Positions 27,610-38,288 of a stretch of 64,000 bases of DNA are shown here, piece by piece. The notes under the pieces are model-generated. The model was not told where the DNA came from. It made no database searches and saw only the letters and a list, made by a program, of their open reading frames with translations. The stretch comes from Filobasidium wieringae (lineage: Eukaryota > Basidiomycota > Tremellomycetes > Filobasidiales > Filobasidiaceae). Made by a program: the position numbers and the translations under genes. Within the stretch, counting starts at the first letter, position 1; the number at the start of each line of letters is the position of its first letter. The stretch is taken from the NCBI GenBank assembly GCA_001600055.1, contig BCIV01000002.1, positions 1,182,287 through 1,246,286 of the forward strand. The letters run 5' to 3'.

Positions 27610-28282
27610 TCAAGCCCTCTTCAACTTTTCGATCATCTCGCTCGCCTCACTCTTGCTCATCTGCTCGGGTACGGGGTCCTTGACTTCGTGCTGTTTAGCA
27701 AGGACATGGATGAATCCTTTCTGCTTGTCAGTCGCTGGGTCTCCACCTGAACGGGAAGAGAGCGACAGATGAAAGTTTAGCGATGGGCCCTGGGAAGGTA
27801 AAGGAATGGAGAGCGTTCACGTACCGGTAGTCCAGGTCTCGGGGTGGGCGAGGTGAGAATCGCTTGGTGGGCTGGTCTCATCGGCTGGTAATTCGGAAGG
27901 CAACTTGTCACTCCCCGTCGTCGTAGACTACGCATCGGACCGCTCCTCATCAGTACCAAAAAGGAAACACGACGAGATGAAACACAAACACTCACCCTAG
28001 GTCCATCGGTCCCCTCGACCCCCTGATCCTGCTTCTTCTTCAACTCGTCGATCTTCAAACTGGCTTCCCCCTTGGTGAGCTCATCTGGGTTGACATCCGC
28101 ACCGACGGAATCGGCTAGTTGGCTGATGAATCCTTTCTGACGGTCTGTAGGGGCATCACCGCCTGTGGCCCATTTGGAGGGGTTGTCGAGGGGAGGGAGG
28201 GAGGCGTCGGACTGTGAGCAAAGGGAGTAGGTTAGGTGGAAACCGAGTGAGAAGGAGGCTACAGCTATGAGAGACGTACCAT
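27610..28282 (-). CDS. DUF3072-like protein with two repeats, unknown function
   Basis: A hydrophilic protein of about 150 residues. The first coding exon is the ATG alone (28280-28282), followed directly by a GTACGT donor. The next exon reads SDASLPPLDNPSKWATGGDA then PTDRQKGFISQLADSVGADV and LTKGEASLKIDELKKKQ. The last exon repeats the unit: GDPATDKQKGFIHVLAKQHE ... MSKSEASEMIEKLKRA, TGA 27610-27612. The pattern G-x-x-P-T-D-K/R-Q-K-G-F-I ... K-x-E-A-S-x-x-I-x-x-L-K is that of DUF3072, a short family shared by fungi and bacteria, here twice with a linker. No function is known to me. Confidence 0.72.
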
Positions 28283-28526
28283 GTTGTGTGTGTAAGGTCA
28301 GTTGAGATGGTGGATATCGAGGCAGAGGAAGTCGAAGTTGATGAGATGATTGTACAATCCGACTCTATGTACTCGCTCGATCGATCGCGTGGATCGTAAA
28401 TGACGCGTTCAGCTTCGTGTAGATCGGAAGCAAATGACTCGTTTTGACTGGTAGCTAGTAGCTAGGGCTCATAAACATGCATAACCGAAACACAACCCTC
28501 TCATGCTCTAAATACAACTCATCTAT

Positions 28527-28540
28527 CCCCCCCCCCCCCC
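28527..28540. repeat. Poly-C tract (C14)
   Basis: A run of 14 consecutive C residues, in the 3' flank of ARG8 (minus strand). It would be G14 in the ARG8 transcript if that extends 20-30 nt beyond the stop. Length may be a sequencing approximation. Confidence 0.9.
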
Positions 28541-28558
28541 ACCTCACCTGGACCACCC

Positions 28559-30235
28559 TCAAACCGCCCACTTCCCCTCGTCCTGCATCAACGCCAGACA
28601 ACTCTCGATGACGGCGACGGCGTGTTCACATTCCTGCTCGGTGACGATGAGCGAGGGGACCAACCTCACGGCGTCCTTTCCCGCGGTCAAGAGGAGGACG
28701 CCACGATGTCTCGCGAGCCTGACCAGTTCGGCCGGAGCGGAGGGGTGGGAGAAGGGGATCCCCCTCATCAGGCCTCTCCCTCGGATAGGGCTTGGGATGA
28801 TTTGGGGGAAGAGGAGGGGTAATCGCTCCAACAGCGTGTTCAGGTGAGAAGAGGTCGAGGTGATATGGTCCAAGAACGACCGTTCGGAGAGTCGGGAGAT
28901 GACGTGATGCCCCACCCTGGTGGCCAGTACTTGTCCACCGAACGTCGTGCCGTGCATCCCTACGGCTACCTGATGGGCGACGGAATCGCGGACCATGATG
29001 GCCCCGATGGGGAACCCGTTCGCTAGCGGTTTGGCCATGGTGACTATATCGGGTTGAGCGGAGGGTGGGAAATCGCTGTGACCCCACATGCGACCTGTTC
29101 TGTATAGACCGCACTGCGAGGGAGAGCGAGGGGAGGGGGGATATCAGTCGATGTACCCCCGCTTGTGCCCTAGAGCGACAACGATCATCGATCATCGATC
29201 AAACTCACCTGAATCTCATCGTATATCAAAACGGCCCCGACCTCCCTACACCTCTTCCCGATCGCCTCGAACCAGTCCCTCTCGCCCTCGTTCAACCCGC
29301 CTTCCCCCTGAATCGGCTCGACGATGACCCCGCAGACGGTCTCGTCTATCAACGACTCTATCGCAGCGTAATCGTTCAACTCGCCGACCCTGACGTCAGG
29401 GATGAGGGGAGCGAAGGGGGCCTGATACTTTGGGTTCGGGGTGACCGAGAGGGCTCCCATGGAACGACCATGAAAGGCGTTGTTGAAGCATACGATCCCC
29501 GTCTTCCCCTCCCCCCCTCCCTGACTGGGCGGAGCCAGCTTCCCCGCCAACCTGGCAAACTTGAGGGCACCCTCGTTAGCCTCCGTCCCCGAGTTGGAGA
29601 AGAAGACCTTCCCGCCCTCTTCCCCATGCTGGGTCAGTCCGAGCCCGCCATGCGTCCGGGTCTGGGTGATGAGGAGTTTGGCGAGCTCGCCGGCGTATTC
29701 GTTCCAGCAGACGTTACTGCTATGGGAGAGCAACAACGTTTGAGCCTTGAGGAGATCGGCTATCTGAGAATCCCCATGACCCAGCGCGTTCACCGCGATC
29801 CCGGCGGTGAAATCGAGGTATTCCCTGTCCTCCACCGCGTCCGTCGAGGTCGGTTTCGAATCGGGGGAGGAATAGGAGGACGTGGTAGGTTCAGAACTGT
29901 ATAGCTTGCAACCTTTCCCACGGGTGAAGAGGAGCGGTGGACGGGCGTAGGTGTTGAGGAGGTATTGAGAGTGGTCGGTGATCATCTTGTGAGTCGAAGC
30001 GGGGGCTGTATCAGGGTGGGTCTCTTTGAGGAACGACCGGTTGGGCTGTGGGAGTGAGAGAGATAGCAGGGTGGATGAGTCGGTGAGATTTCGAAATTGA
30101 AGCGAGATTTTGGAATTTGGAAATTTCGGGTAGACTCACTTGGAGCTGAGAACTGTAAGCTCTGGAGGATAGGTTGAAGCATCGGTAGGACGGTCTCGAA
30201 CGAGCGAACGTTCTTGAAGTGGACGAGAGGCTCAT
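28559..30235 (-). CDS. ARG8: Acetylornithine aminotransferase, mitochondrial (Arg8)
   Basis: PLP enzyme that converts N-acetylglutamate semialdehyde to N-acetylornithine in arginine biosynthesis. Exon 1 (MSLSSTSRTFARSRPSYRCF) is Ser/Arg-rich without acids, a good mitochondrial presequence. An intron joins it to PNRSFLKETHPDTAPASTHK. The catalytic domain holds YLDFTAGIAVNALGHGD, SHSSNVCWNEYAGELAKLL, FFSNSGTEANEGALKFAR, FHGRSMGALS, VEPIQGEGG and LIYDEIQCGLYRTG. It continues with DIVTMAKPLANGFPIGA, where K binds PLP, and HGTTFGGQVLATRVG. The end is MQDEGKWAV. Codon use is strongly C-biased in this gene and the next. Two introns. Shares a ~300 nt divergent promoter with the bromodomain gene. Confidence 0.94.
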
Positions 30236-30533
30236 TTTTGGGGTGTCTTGTTGGTTGTGTGGGAGGTAGCAAGTGCGGTACGAGTGGTGATCATTTTTGT
30301 TGAAAAGCAGGGAAACACGGATATAGAAGGATGACTTGGATCGAGTGGTTTCTTATCTCTTATCAACCGAGTCACACCGCCACGCCACACGCGAGTTGTG
30401 ATACTTATGACGTGTCAAATACGCGTGTGAGTGTGTGCGAGTGAAATGTGACCCTGGTGATTATTATGGCGAGTGATCGAAATGACAAGTTGACAGACAG
30501 GAAACGCTGAGAATTCGTTGACGAGCGAGAGAA

Positions 30534-33500
30534 ATGCAGCCACAACCGGGTTTGCGCCTCAAGTTGAAATTGCCACCCACAGCAGCGACAGCCACAGCCA
30601 CAGCGACGGATGGTTCGACTCGCACAGACAACGCCGCAGGTGACATCAACACGGCCACCGTCACCCCGACACGACCAACAGGATTCAAGGTCAAACTGAA
30701 CATCAAAGTCCCATCCACTCCCGCACAGAACGACCATGCTCAGCAACAACAACGAGGTCAAGAACCTTTCCCCACTCTCCCCATCGCTTCCTCCTCTTCT
30801 TCTCCTTCCCACGTAACCCCCAAGATCAAATTAAACCTCAAAAAACGTATTGCAGATGATACCCCCTCCAGCCCCGCTCAGAACCAAACGAGCGATGGGG
30901 AAGGGTATTCAGGGAGAACGAGCACTAAACGATCTAAACTCAAGATCAACAGGGAAGACTCGACGGCAACTCGTCCGGCGGAGAAGGAGACGAATAATCC
31001 CCCAGTAACACCCAAGATCAAATTCCTCACCCGGTCCGAACCTCTTTCGACCCCCATACCTCAACCCGCAAGAACCCCCGCTCTCAGCTCGACCTCGAGT
31101 CCTTCCACTTCGATAGCACCGACCAACCTCCCTTCCACCCCGACACCTAGGATCAGATTGAAAACCCCCTCCAGTAAAGCTAGACCGCAAGCCCGAGCGA
31201 GGGTCAAGAGTAAACTCAGGGAACGGTTGGATCTGGGAGCCAACGGGACGGGGACGAACGATGAGGGGTGGGACAGTGAAGGGGCGGGTGAGGTCGATGC
31301 GAATGCGAATACGGATGCGGATGGTATGCGGGGTCAAGACGGACAGGCTCATACGCAGGTCGAACCTGTCCCACCACCGAAAGAAATATCACAGGAAGAT
31401 GGGGATCTCGTCGACCTAGAAGGGGACGCCGACGCCGACGCCGATGCCGACGGTGACGGGGATATGGACGCTGATATGGATCCCGAAGGAAATATGGATC
31501 AGGATCAAGACGATCAGGACGAGGGGGATCAGGAATCCGACTTGAACACTCCTTCTACTCCCAACGGCCATTCCCTCCCCGACTCGAACTCGAACTCGAA
31601 TTCCAACTCCACACACAAAACGTTGACCCGAAAAGGATTCAATAGGAAACCATTCGCCTTTCGTAAAAAACCTCTTCCCCATCTCCTCCGTCTGATCATC
31701 GGCAACCTCCGTCGGAAAGACGCTTACGGGTTGTTCTTCGACCCGGTGGACCTCAAGGAATACCCGGATTATCTACAGGTCATCGGCGGGGAAGACAGGG
31801 CGATGGATTTGGGCACGATGGAGAGCAAGGCAGAGGGCGGGGAGTATAGGAGGATGGAGGATTTCGAGGTGAGTCGAGTCGTCGGTGGTTTCAGGCGAAA
31901 AGGAAGACGAACGGGCGGGCGGGCGGGGCTGATGATGACGATGACGATGATCATTTCTCTTTTTCACAGGCGGATGTGGAGAAGATGATCACGGCCGCTC
32001 AAAAGTTCAACCCGGACGATACGTTGGTCCATCGGGAAGCTGCCAAGGTGGCTCAACTGGCGGAGAAACAGATCGCCAGGTATAGATCTTTGGTGAAGAC
32101 TCCGTCGCCCAGTCCTGAACCGGGGTACGGGACGCCAAGGACCGGACCGGAGGGCTCGACGTCGAGGGGACAAGGCACGCCTTTCGATCGAAGCGTCAGT
32201 CCGGCAGGGACGATGGATGGGACCAGAACCGGGGTGGAGAGACCGGCAGTGGCGGCGCTTCAACCTAGACAGTTGGTCCCGGAGGGAATGCTAGCCTACC
32301 CTCCCAATTCGGACATCGCCAGGTGCGTCGGGTACCTCCTCTCGGGAGGGAAAAGACCGAGGACGAAGAAGGAACAGAGAGCAAAGGAGAAATGGGACGG
32401 GCAGTGGAGGGAATGGAACACCGAGGGGGATCGGAACTTGAGGGAAGCCGATAACGTCCTCGACCTCTTCACGGAAGGGTTCGAGTTCGATTCGAACGGG
32501 AAGACGAGATCACCCAGGGTCGTGGATTGGGAAGAGGAAGGGATGAATTCGTCCACCACTTGGCAACCCACCCCCACACTCACTGGGGTCGCTGCGGACG
32601 AGGTCGTCCCCCGGATCCCCACTCGTCAAGTCAACCACCTCGATTTCGGTAGGACCCAAAACTTGCCCGCCTCTTATGGGTTTCCCGATTTCAAAAAGTA
32701 CGATTCTCGCAAATTCTTACGGGATTTGAGGATGGATCTCGATGGGGCTTGGAGGGACGAGGAGAGGGAGGGAATGGGGGAGAGGTCGAGCAGGTTGATC
32801 AAGGAGATCTGTTTGGGCGATGATACCGCTTCCGAAGCGTACGTCAGGAGTCTGAACACGTTCGTCACCGGAGCCAGAGCTTGGGTTGGACAGGATACAA
32901 CACAGCTGGGAACGAAACGGAAACGAGAAGAACAGGTCGAGATGGAGCCCGTTGAACGGACCGCCGTAAAGGTGGAAGCTGGACTCGATGAACCGACAGA
33001 ACCACCCCGGCCTCGCGAGTACGCAGCGTTCGACGAATTGAAATTCGATCTCGGTATGCCATTGGATCAGTATATCAACACTCAATGGAGAGGCGGATGG
33101 CTAGAAGCAGGGGCACGTAAAACGGTCAAGATCGTTCAAGAGGTCTACCCGGACGTTCTCGCTTCGAAACCCATCCAAGAGCGTTCACCGAAGAAACAGA
33201 AACTCGAATCGACCGAGCAAGAGGACGAAGCGTTCGATATCACCGATATCGAAAGGGATCTGTATAGAGCTGCGGTATCTGACGCGATACAACGAGTCCC
33301 TCTCGCTCTTGAAGTAGAGGAGTACGCGGCAAGACGGAACGGTCTAGACTTGGCCTGCTTGCTTCACACCTCGACCGATTTCGCGACTGGTAGCTCGAGC
33401 ACCGGTCCTCCACCCAATAATGGACCAGGTCGGGCGGCTTGGTACGAAGAATCGCTCAAGCTTGCTGGAAACCAGCTCGTCGATGCTTACGAGAGGAGGC

Positions 33501-33746
33501 GGACTTTGCCAGAAGGAGGACTAGAGGGAGATGACGAGCAGGAACGGCTCAAGAAACTAAGGTTGGACCTGGTATGTCACGGACGTTTCACCGTTTTCTT
33601 CATACAGATAGCTAAACCGATCTCTGCTCTAACAGCTATCCCTCGCTAAGAACGTTCCCGTTTATGAATTACGACCCATGACCCCACTCGAGGTTGAAAA
33701 GTTGCCCTTGGCCGTTCGAGGGTTGATCAAAGTTGTTGGTGTTTGA
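30534..33746 (+). CDS. Bromodomain protein, BRD7/BRD9-like
   Basis: Nuclear acetyl-lysine reader of about 1010 residues. The N-terminal ~360 residues are low-complexity: basic K-L-K/K-V-K-L-N repeats, TP-rich stretches, then an acidic run of DADADADGDGDMDADMDPEG type around 31.4-31.5 kb. The bromodomain follows: LPHLLRLIIGNLRRKDAYGL-FF, DPVDLKEYPDYLQVI, MDLGTMESKAEGGEYRRMED and, after an intron starting at 31870, ADVEKMITAAQKFNPDD. The tyrosine after KEYPDY and the PDD-type end replace the usual YN, so the acetyl-lysine asparagine is probably N in KFNPDD. The C-terminal half (VPRIPTRQVNHLDFG, ALEVEEYAARRNGLDLACLL) resembles the DUF3512 region of BRD7/9. Ends GLIKVVGV, TGA 33744-33746. Confidence 0.78.
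31424..31465. repeat. In-frame hexanucleotide repeat (GACGCC)n
   Basis: Imperfect GACGCC/GATGCC units inside the bromodomain gene encode alternating Asp-Ala, leading into an Asp/Gly/Met-rich run. Likely length-polymorphic. Limits are approximate. Confidence 0.6.
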
Positions 33747-34122
33747 TCGTTACGAATGAAACTGCCCATTGTAGACGAACAATGAGGAGAATTTATATGA
33801 TGGGTCGAGATCTGAGACAACACCCTTCTGCAGATCCTGTAGACTGTGCGGATCGTCCTCTCGCCCTCTCCTTGTTCTTTCTTTCGACCGAGCGCGACGA
33901 TCAGCGATGTCGAGTAGCAATCTGAACCCTGTTCCCTGCCTTTATCGCTGAAATCACAAGATCGACAGTCTTAGCTCGTCGGACTCTCCACTGCCGTTAT
34001 ATCTATATAACATGGGCCAGCTTCTCATGCTTCTCAGTCTGGTCGACGAACACCATTCATCCACTCGACCTTGCCCGGCAGCCTACCACTTATACACTTA
34101 GCTTCAACTCAAAAACAGGAAC
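33747..34122. promoter_or_regulatory. Intergenic, upstream of the charged small gene
   Basis: 3' flank of the bromodomain gene and promoter side of the next gene, same strand. A TATATCTATATAA-like AT stretch at about 33999-34010 lies 110-120 nt before the ATG and could be a core promoter element. Nothing else seen. Confidence 0.4.
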
Positions 34123-34910
34123 ATGCCTTGTAAGGATACCATCAGCCTTGCCTCGCTCCTCTTTTCTCTCGCTAACCAGTTCGCTCTCTCAGCTATCATT
34201 GACGAATCTCCCGTCGCTTCGGACGCCGAATCCGAATCTCAATCTCCCCCCGCCAGTCCCTCAAAAGCCAAATCCCCTCGCAAGAAGGCAGCTCCGAAGG
34301 CCAGCAAGGCCGATAAGGAGGTAGAAAGGCGGAAGAAGGAAGAGGAGAAGGAGGAGGGGAAGCGTAGGAAGGAAGAAGAGAAGGAGGAGGGGAAGAGGAA
34401 GAAGGAGGAGGAGAAGGAAGCGGCAAAGAGTGCCAAGTGGAGGGAGGTCAAGAAGGCTTCGAACATCAAGGTACGTACGTCGCTATATCGCTCGCTCCTG
34501 ATCTGCTCACTGAGATCTTGTTTTAGATGTATGACTCAAAGCTTGCTAAGTCTAAAGCAATGTTGGACAAGTTCAGCACTGCATACGATGAATGGGCTCT
34601 CATCAAGAAGAGGGACGAACTGTTGGACCTCGAGTCTACCAACGCCGACAACTGCGAAGAGCTTGTCAAATCTTACGAAGAATCTCCCCTCATGCTTAGT
34701 GATTTCATTGAGTGGATCCAGAAACAATATTCTCCTCTTGAAGACGCCGACGAAGAGAAGGCGAACAATGATATGGAGGTGGAAGCTGAAGAAGAGAAGG
34801 AGAAAGAGGAAGAGGTTGTGGATGATGATGCGAAACCTATGGCTGAGGACGGTAGCGAATATGAGGCCGAGAACGAGAATGACGACGACGACGACGAAGA
34901 CGACGAGTGA
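34123..34910 (+). CDS. Charged low-complexity protein, unknown function
   Basis: The first coding exon is 7 nt (ATGCCTT, donor GTAAGG). After a ~63 nt intron the protein reads PSIIDESPVASDAESESQSP, a Lys/Ala/Pro block (KAKSPRKKAAPKASKADKEV), and a strongly repetitive K/E segment of RRKEEEKEEGK type. A second intron after SNIK leads to a more structured part: MYDSKLAKSKAMLDKFSTAY, DEWALIKKRDELLDLES and ESPLMLSDFIEWIQKQY. The C-terminus is a poly-acidic tail ending DDDDDEDDE, TGA 34908-34910. About 225 residues. The charge layout suggests a nuclear or chaperone-like protein, which is inference only. I do not recognise the family. Confidence 0.68.
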
Positions 34911-35238
34911 TCCACTAATCCCAGTACCTCTAGAAGCTCTAAAAGCGATGTACAGATCGTACAGATGTGTTCCCTGCTTGACCTTGTTATCCCTTATGTG
35001 TATAAACATGCAACCCGAGATTATGAATGGAACGCGATATTTCGGAGTTGAGTGAGATTACGAGGATGAGCAGAATTCCGAATAGCGCTCTCTAAATTCA
35101 CTGACTCGACCGTTCGTTACAGTAATTCCATCGCTTCAAGTCATCTTACATCACATACATACACAGAAAGTCCTTAATTGCATCGAATCGGTCTCTCGAT
35201 CAACCCAACTCGCATAGAGCTATATCGATCGTCTCATC
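34911..35238. promoter_or_regulatory. SER1 upstream region
   Basis: About 330 nt between two genes on the plus strand, expected to hold the SER1 promoter. A Gcn4-like TGACTC occurs near 35100 (actgactcgacc), which would fit an amino-acid biosynthesis gene. One short match is weak evidence. Confidence 0.35.
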
Positions 35239-36627
35239 ATGGCTTTGAACCGACACGAAGTACACAACTTGGCCGCAGGTCCTTCTCCTTTGCCCACTAC
35301 TGTGTTGGAAAAGGCCGCCAAGGGTCTACTCAACTACAATGGTACCGGAATGGGAGTATGCGAGCTGAGTCACCGTGGCAAGGAATTCAAGGGGCTCATC
35401 GAGAAGGCGGAATGTAAGCAGGACTTAATTCGGAGGAGGTGCTTTCGAACGGTACTGATCCTATAATTCGACAGCTGACTTGAGGGAACTCCTCAAGGTA
35501 CCTGATACTCATGCTGTTCTCTTCACTCAGGGAGGAGGTACCACACAATTCTCTTCCGTCGTCCTGAACCTCCTGGCTTACAACCGTATCAAGAACAAGG
35601 ATGTACCTGCCGAGCAATATCAACCCCCAACTGTCGATTACATCGTGACCGGCTCGTGGTCCTCGAAAGCTGCCGCCGAAGCTAAACGACTCGTACTTCC
35701 TTCCAAGTTGGGGGAGGAAACGCTTGCCAAGGTTCATGTCGCTGCTACCACGAAACCTACGGGCTTCAACAGGGTCCCTCGAAAGGAAGAATACAACTTC
35801 ACTCCTGGCGCCGCTTACGTCTACTACTGCGAGAACGAGACCATCAACGGAGTCCAGTTCGCTGGGGACGCTGCTTCTCCCGCTGCTGTTCCGTTCGACC
35901 TGATTCCCGAGGACGTGCCTATCGTCGCGGACTACTCTTCCTCTTTCATCTCCCGTCCCATCCCCAACATCGAACGACACGCCCTTATCTATGCCGGAGC
36001 ACAGAAGAACCTGGGTCCCGCTGGAGTTGTCGTTGTGATCGTCCGTAAAGACCTGTTGGTCGATACGAACACCGCCGTCCTACTGGGAGGAGTTCCCGTT
36101 TGCCCTATCGAGCTGGAATACAAGATCTTGGCGGACAATGGTTCCCTCTACAACACCCCTCCCGTCTTCTCCATCTACGTTTCTGCTCTCGTCTTGAATT
36201 ATCTTATCGAAGAGAAGGGGGGAATCGCCGGGGTCAAGGCCACGAATGAGAAGAAAGCTCAACTCCTTTACGCCGCTCTAGAAGAGGTTGAGAAGAAGGG
36301 TTTGGTCAGGTTGACGGTGACGGATAGGGAAGCTAGGAGTTGGATGAACGTCACTTGGGTCATCGATGAGGCTGATGGGGATGCGGAAGGATCGAGGGAG
36401 AAGAGGTTCTTGAAGGGAGCGGAAGAGCAGGGGTTCAGGCAGATCAAGGGTCATCGTTCGGTCGGAGGTGAGTCGTTCTGCTTTTCAATATCGTCCTCGT
36501 ACGCAGGACTGAATTCGGTTTTCCTTCAGGTATCCGAGCTTCCCTATACAACGCCGTCCCTCTCGAAACCGTCGAAGAGCTAGTGAAGTATATCAAAGCA
36601 TGGGCCGCAGCTGAAAAGTGGAAATAG
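35239..36627 (+). CDS. SER1: Phosphoserine aminotransferase (Ser1/SerC)
   Basis: PLP enzyme of the serine pathway, converting 3-phosphohydroxypyruvate and glutamate to phosphoserine. It begins MALNRHEVHNLAAGPSPLPT, with NYNGTGMGVCELSHRGKEF in exon 1. It continues after an intron with DLRELLKVPDTHAVLFTQGG, GTTQFSSVVLNLL, VDYIVTGSWSSKAAAEAKRL and YYCENETINGVQF. The PLP lysine is in YAGAQKNLGPAGVVVVIV. C-terminal signatures include LADNGSLYNTPPVFSIYV, NVTWVI and, after a last intron, GIRASLYNAVPLETVEELV, ending AAAEKWK, TAG 36625-36627. All family blocks are present; about 395 residues, standard length. Two introns. Confidence 0.96.
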
Positions 36628-36715
36628 ACGATCCTTGTTCTAAAGCAGTAGAAAGCTGGTGGAACGGACATGTATACACTATGAATTATTATGAACTCTT
36701 CGAATCGCAATTCTT

Positions 36716-37382
36716 TTAACCTTCGAAACGGAACACCTCTCGGCCTTGCGTCCACCAGCCTGGGCCTGAGTCCGACCCCGTCGCTCCGGGGATGAACGAC
36801 ATTTGCATAGGATCTGTCAACTGTATCAATAGAGTCTGTTTAGGCTTCCCCTTCCAATCCATAAGGAAGCCTGAAGTGACGACTCACCTTCCACCATCTT
36901 TGCGTCTCTGGGTCTTCTGCGACCTTGGCCATATCTGTCTCAAAGTCTTCTTTCTGACCCATGTATCGCATGTGCGCTATCAGGAGATGAGTTTCTTTGT
37001 CGTGTGAAGGGACATCGCTTGAAACCGATACGAGAGGGAGGACGGTATGGTGAATGGAATAGTCTAATGATAGGCGCGAGGTAAGCATAGATATATCCGT
37101 TCACCGCCGGCAATACCTACCGACCACCTTCGCCCTCCTCAACGCATTGAGGACACTTGGCCAAACTTCTCTATGACAGTTCTCATACTCCTTCAGTGCT
37201 TCAGGTCGCAATGCGATGATTTGACAGAGCCTGTGGCCTTCATTGGTTCTAGGAGGGTGTTCAGGATTTGAGTGTGATTCGGGTAAGGTATTGACAATGG
37301 AGGAGTGCGATGTTGAGCTAATCGAGCGCATGAGCCCTGAACTGGCCGGACGAGACAGTCTACGAAACGGTGAAATGTTCAT
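36716..37382 (-). CDS. L-rhamnose mutarotase-like protein (RhaM/DUF718 family)
   Basis: Small alpha/beta-barrel protein of the rhamnose mutarotase family, which interconverts anomers of L-rhamnose. A Ser/Arg-rich N-terminus (MNISPFRRLSRPASSGLMRS) could be a mitochondrial presequence. The domain reads HRLCQIIALRPEALKEYENC, HREVWPSVLNALRRAKVV, then after an intron DYSIHHTVLPL, HLLIAHMRYMGQ and DFETDMAKVAEDPETQRWWK. After the last intron it gives TDPMQ and ends GWWTQGREVFRFEG, TAA 36716-36718. The catalytic His (HREVW), the Tyr region and the W-W-x-x-T-D-P-x-Q signature are intact. The presequence is an inference; family members usually lack one. About 170 residues. Confidence 0.85.
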
Positions 37383-38288
37383 GGCTGACGACGTTGAGGA
37401 CGAACAGTCAGTTGTCCTTGTAAGCTGCGATAGGTACAGCTTGGCTGATCAAGTTGATGAGAGTATCGAGTCGAACTCGGCGTATATATCATCCGCTCGG
37501 ACGAGCGTTTCACCGTCGTCGGAGCGACGATTAGAAAAGCAGAGTTAACAATGACAACGACTGTTTAGCTCAGTAGCAGAACATATTAGTGTGAGGGACA
37601 ACAGACGATACCAAGGAGAACACCGAGGAGGAGACCCAGGAGAAGACCGACGACACTGGAACTCGAATGATGACGCTGTCGATATCGACAGGAACCGCCG
37701 AGATCATCACCGTTGGCGCAGCGACCGTTGACACAGCAACAGTGATAACGGTCATCATGCTGGGCTTGCTGGGGACAAAGCAGGAAACTGTTTTTGTGAA
37801 TATCAAGGGTGAGCTCTGACCAGATGATAGCTACTCCAGTGCTCACGTTCTAATTCATTGTAGAGAACGAAACACTTCTTGAAAGGCGCTGCAGAAGTAA
37901 TGTTTGCCTCAAAGGCTGGCAAGGAGATCCAAGACCATTGATTCGAGGACAGGGGCAAGGACGTTACGTGGGTGGAACAGGTAGAAGCGAGACGAGACTG
38001 GGACGAATAGGGCCATCATCCGACTCGTTCGTTCGAGATCTTCGAGATGAACACTAGTGGGCGAAGTCACAAACTACGGACTACGAACCCGGATGAAAGG
38101 GAAGCATCATGATATGGTACAACAAACGTTTGACACGAGAGTAACGACAAGCCGCAAGACAGCTTATAGGGAACGTCAAATGGTATCGTGAACGCAAGAG
38201 AAGCAATGGTCGAAAAGTCGAACGAAATGATGGTCTTGAGGGTTTTCTATAGGTCGGTAATCTCTCCTCCACGCCTTCCCGTGAGGTT
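37383..38288. other. 900 nt gap; possible small cysteine/TM protein on minus strand
   Basis: Between the mutarotase 5' end and the CDC50 3' end. Most of it shows nothing. On the minus strand 37846-37586 a frame of 86 codons contains CCCVNGRCANGDDLGGSCRY followed by a hydrophobic segment VVGLLLGLLLGVLLGIVCC, just before its stop. It could be the last exon of a small membrane protein, but I cannot find supporting upstream exons. Confidence 0.25.

Noticed and set aside
30405..30812. 135-codon minus frame opposite the bromodomain gene start
   Set aside because: Antisense shadow of a repetitive coding exon; no family or splice support.
34536..35009. 157-codon minus frame with hydrophobic runs
   Set aside because: Antisense of the poly-acidic tail; the leucine and valine runs are complements of GAA/GAC codons.
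37562..37590. tRNA-like A box (GTTTAGCTCAGTAGC)
   Set aside because: No matching B box or 3' half within a tRNA-sized distance; no cloverleaf could be drawn.
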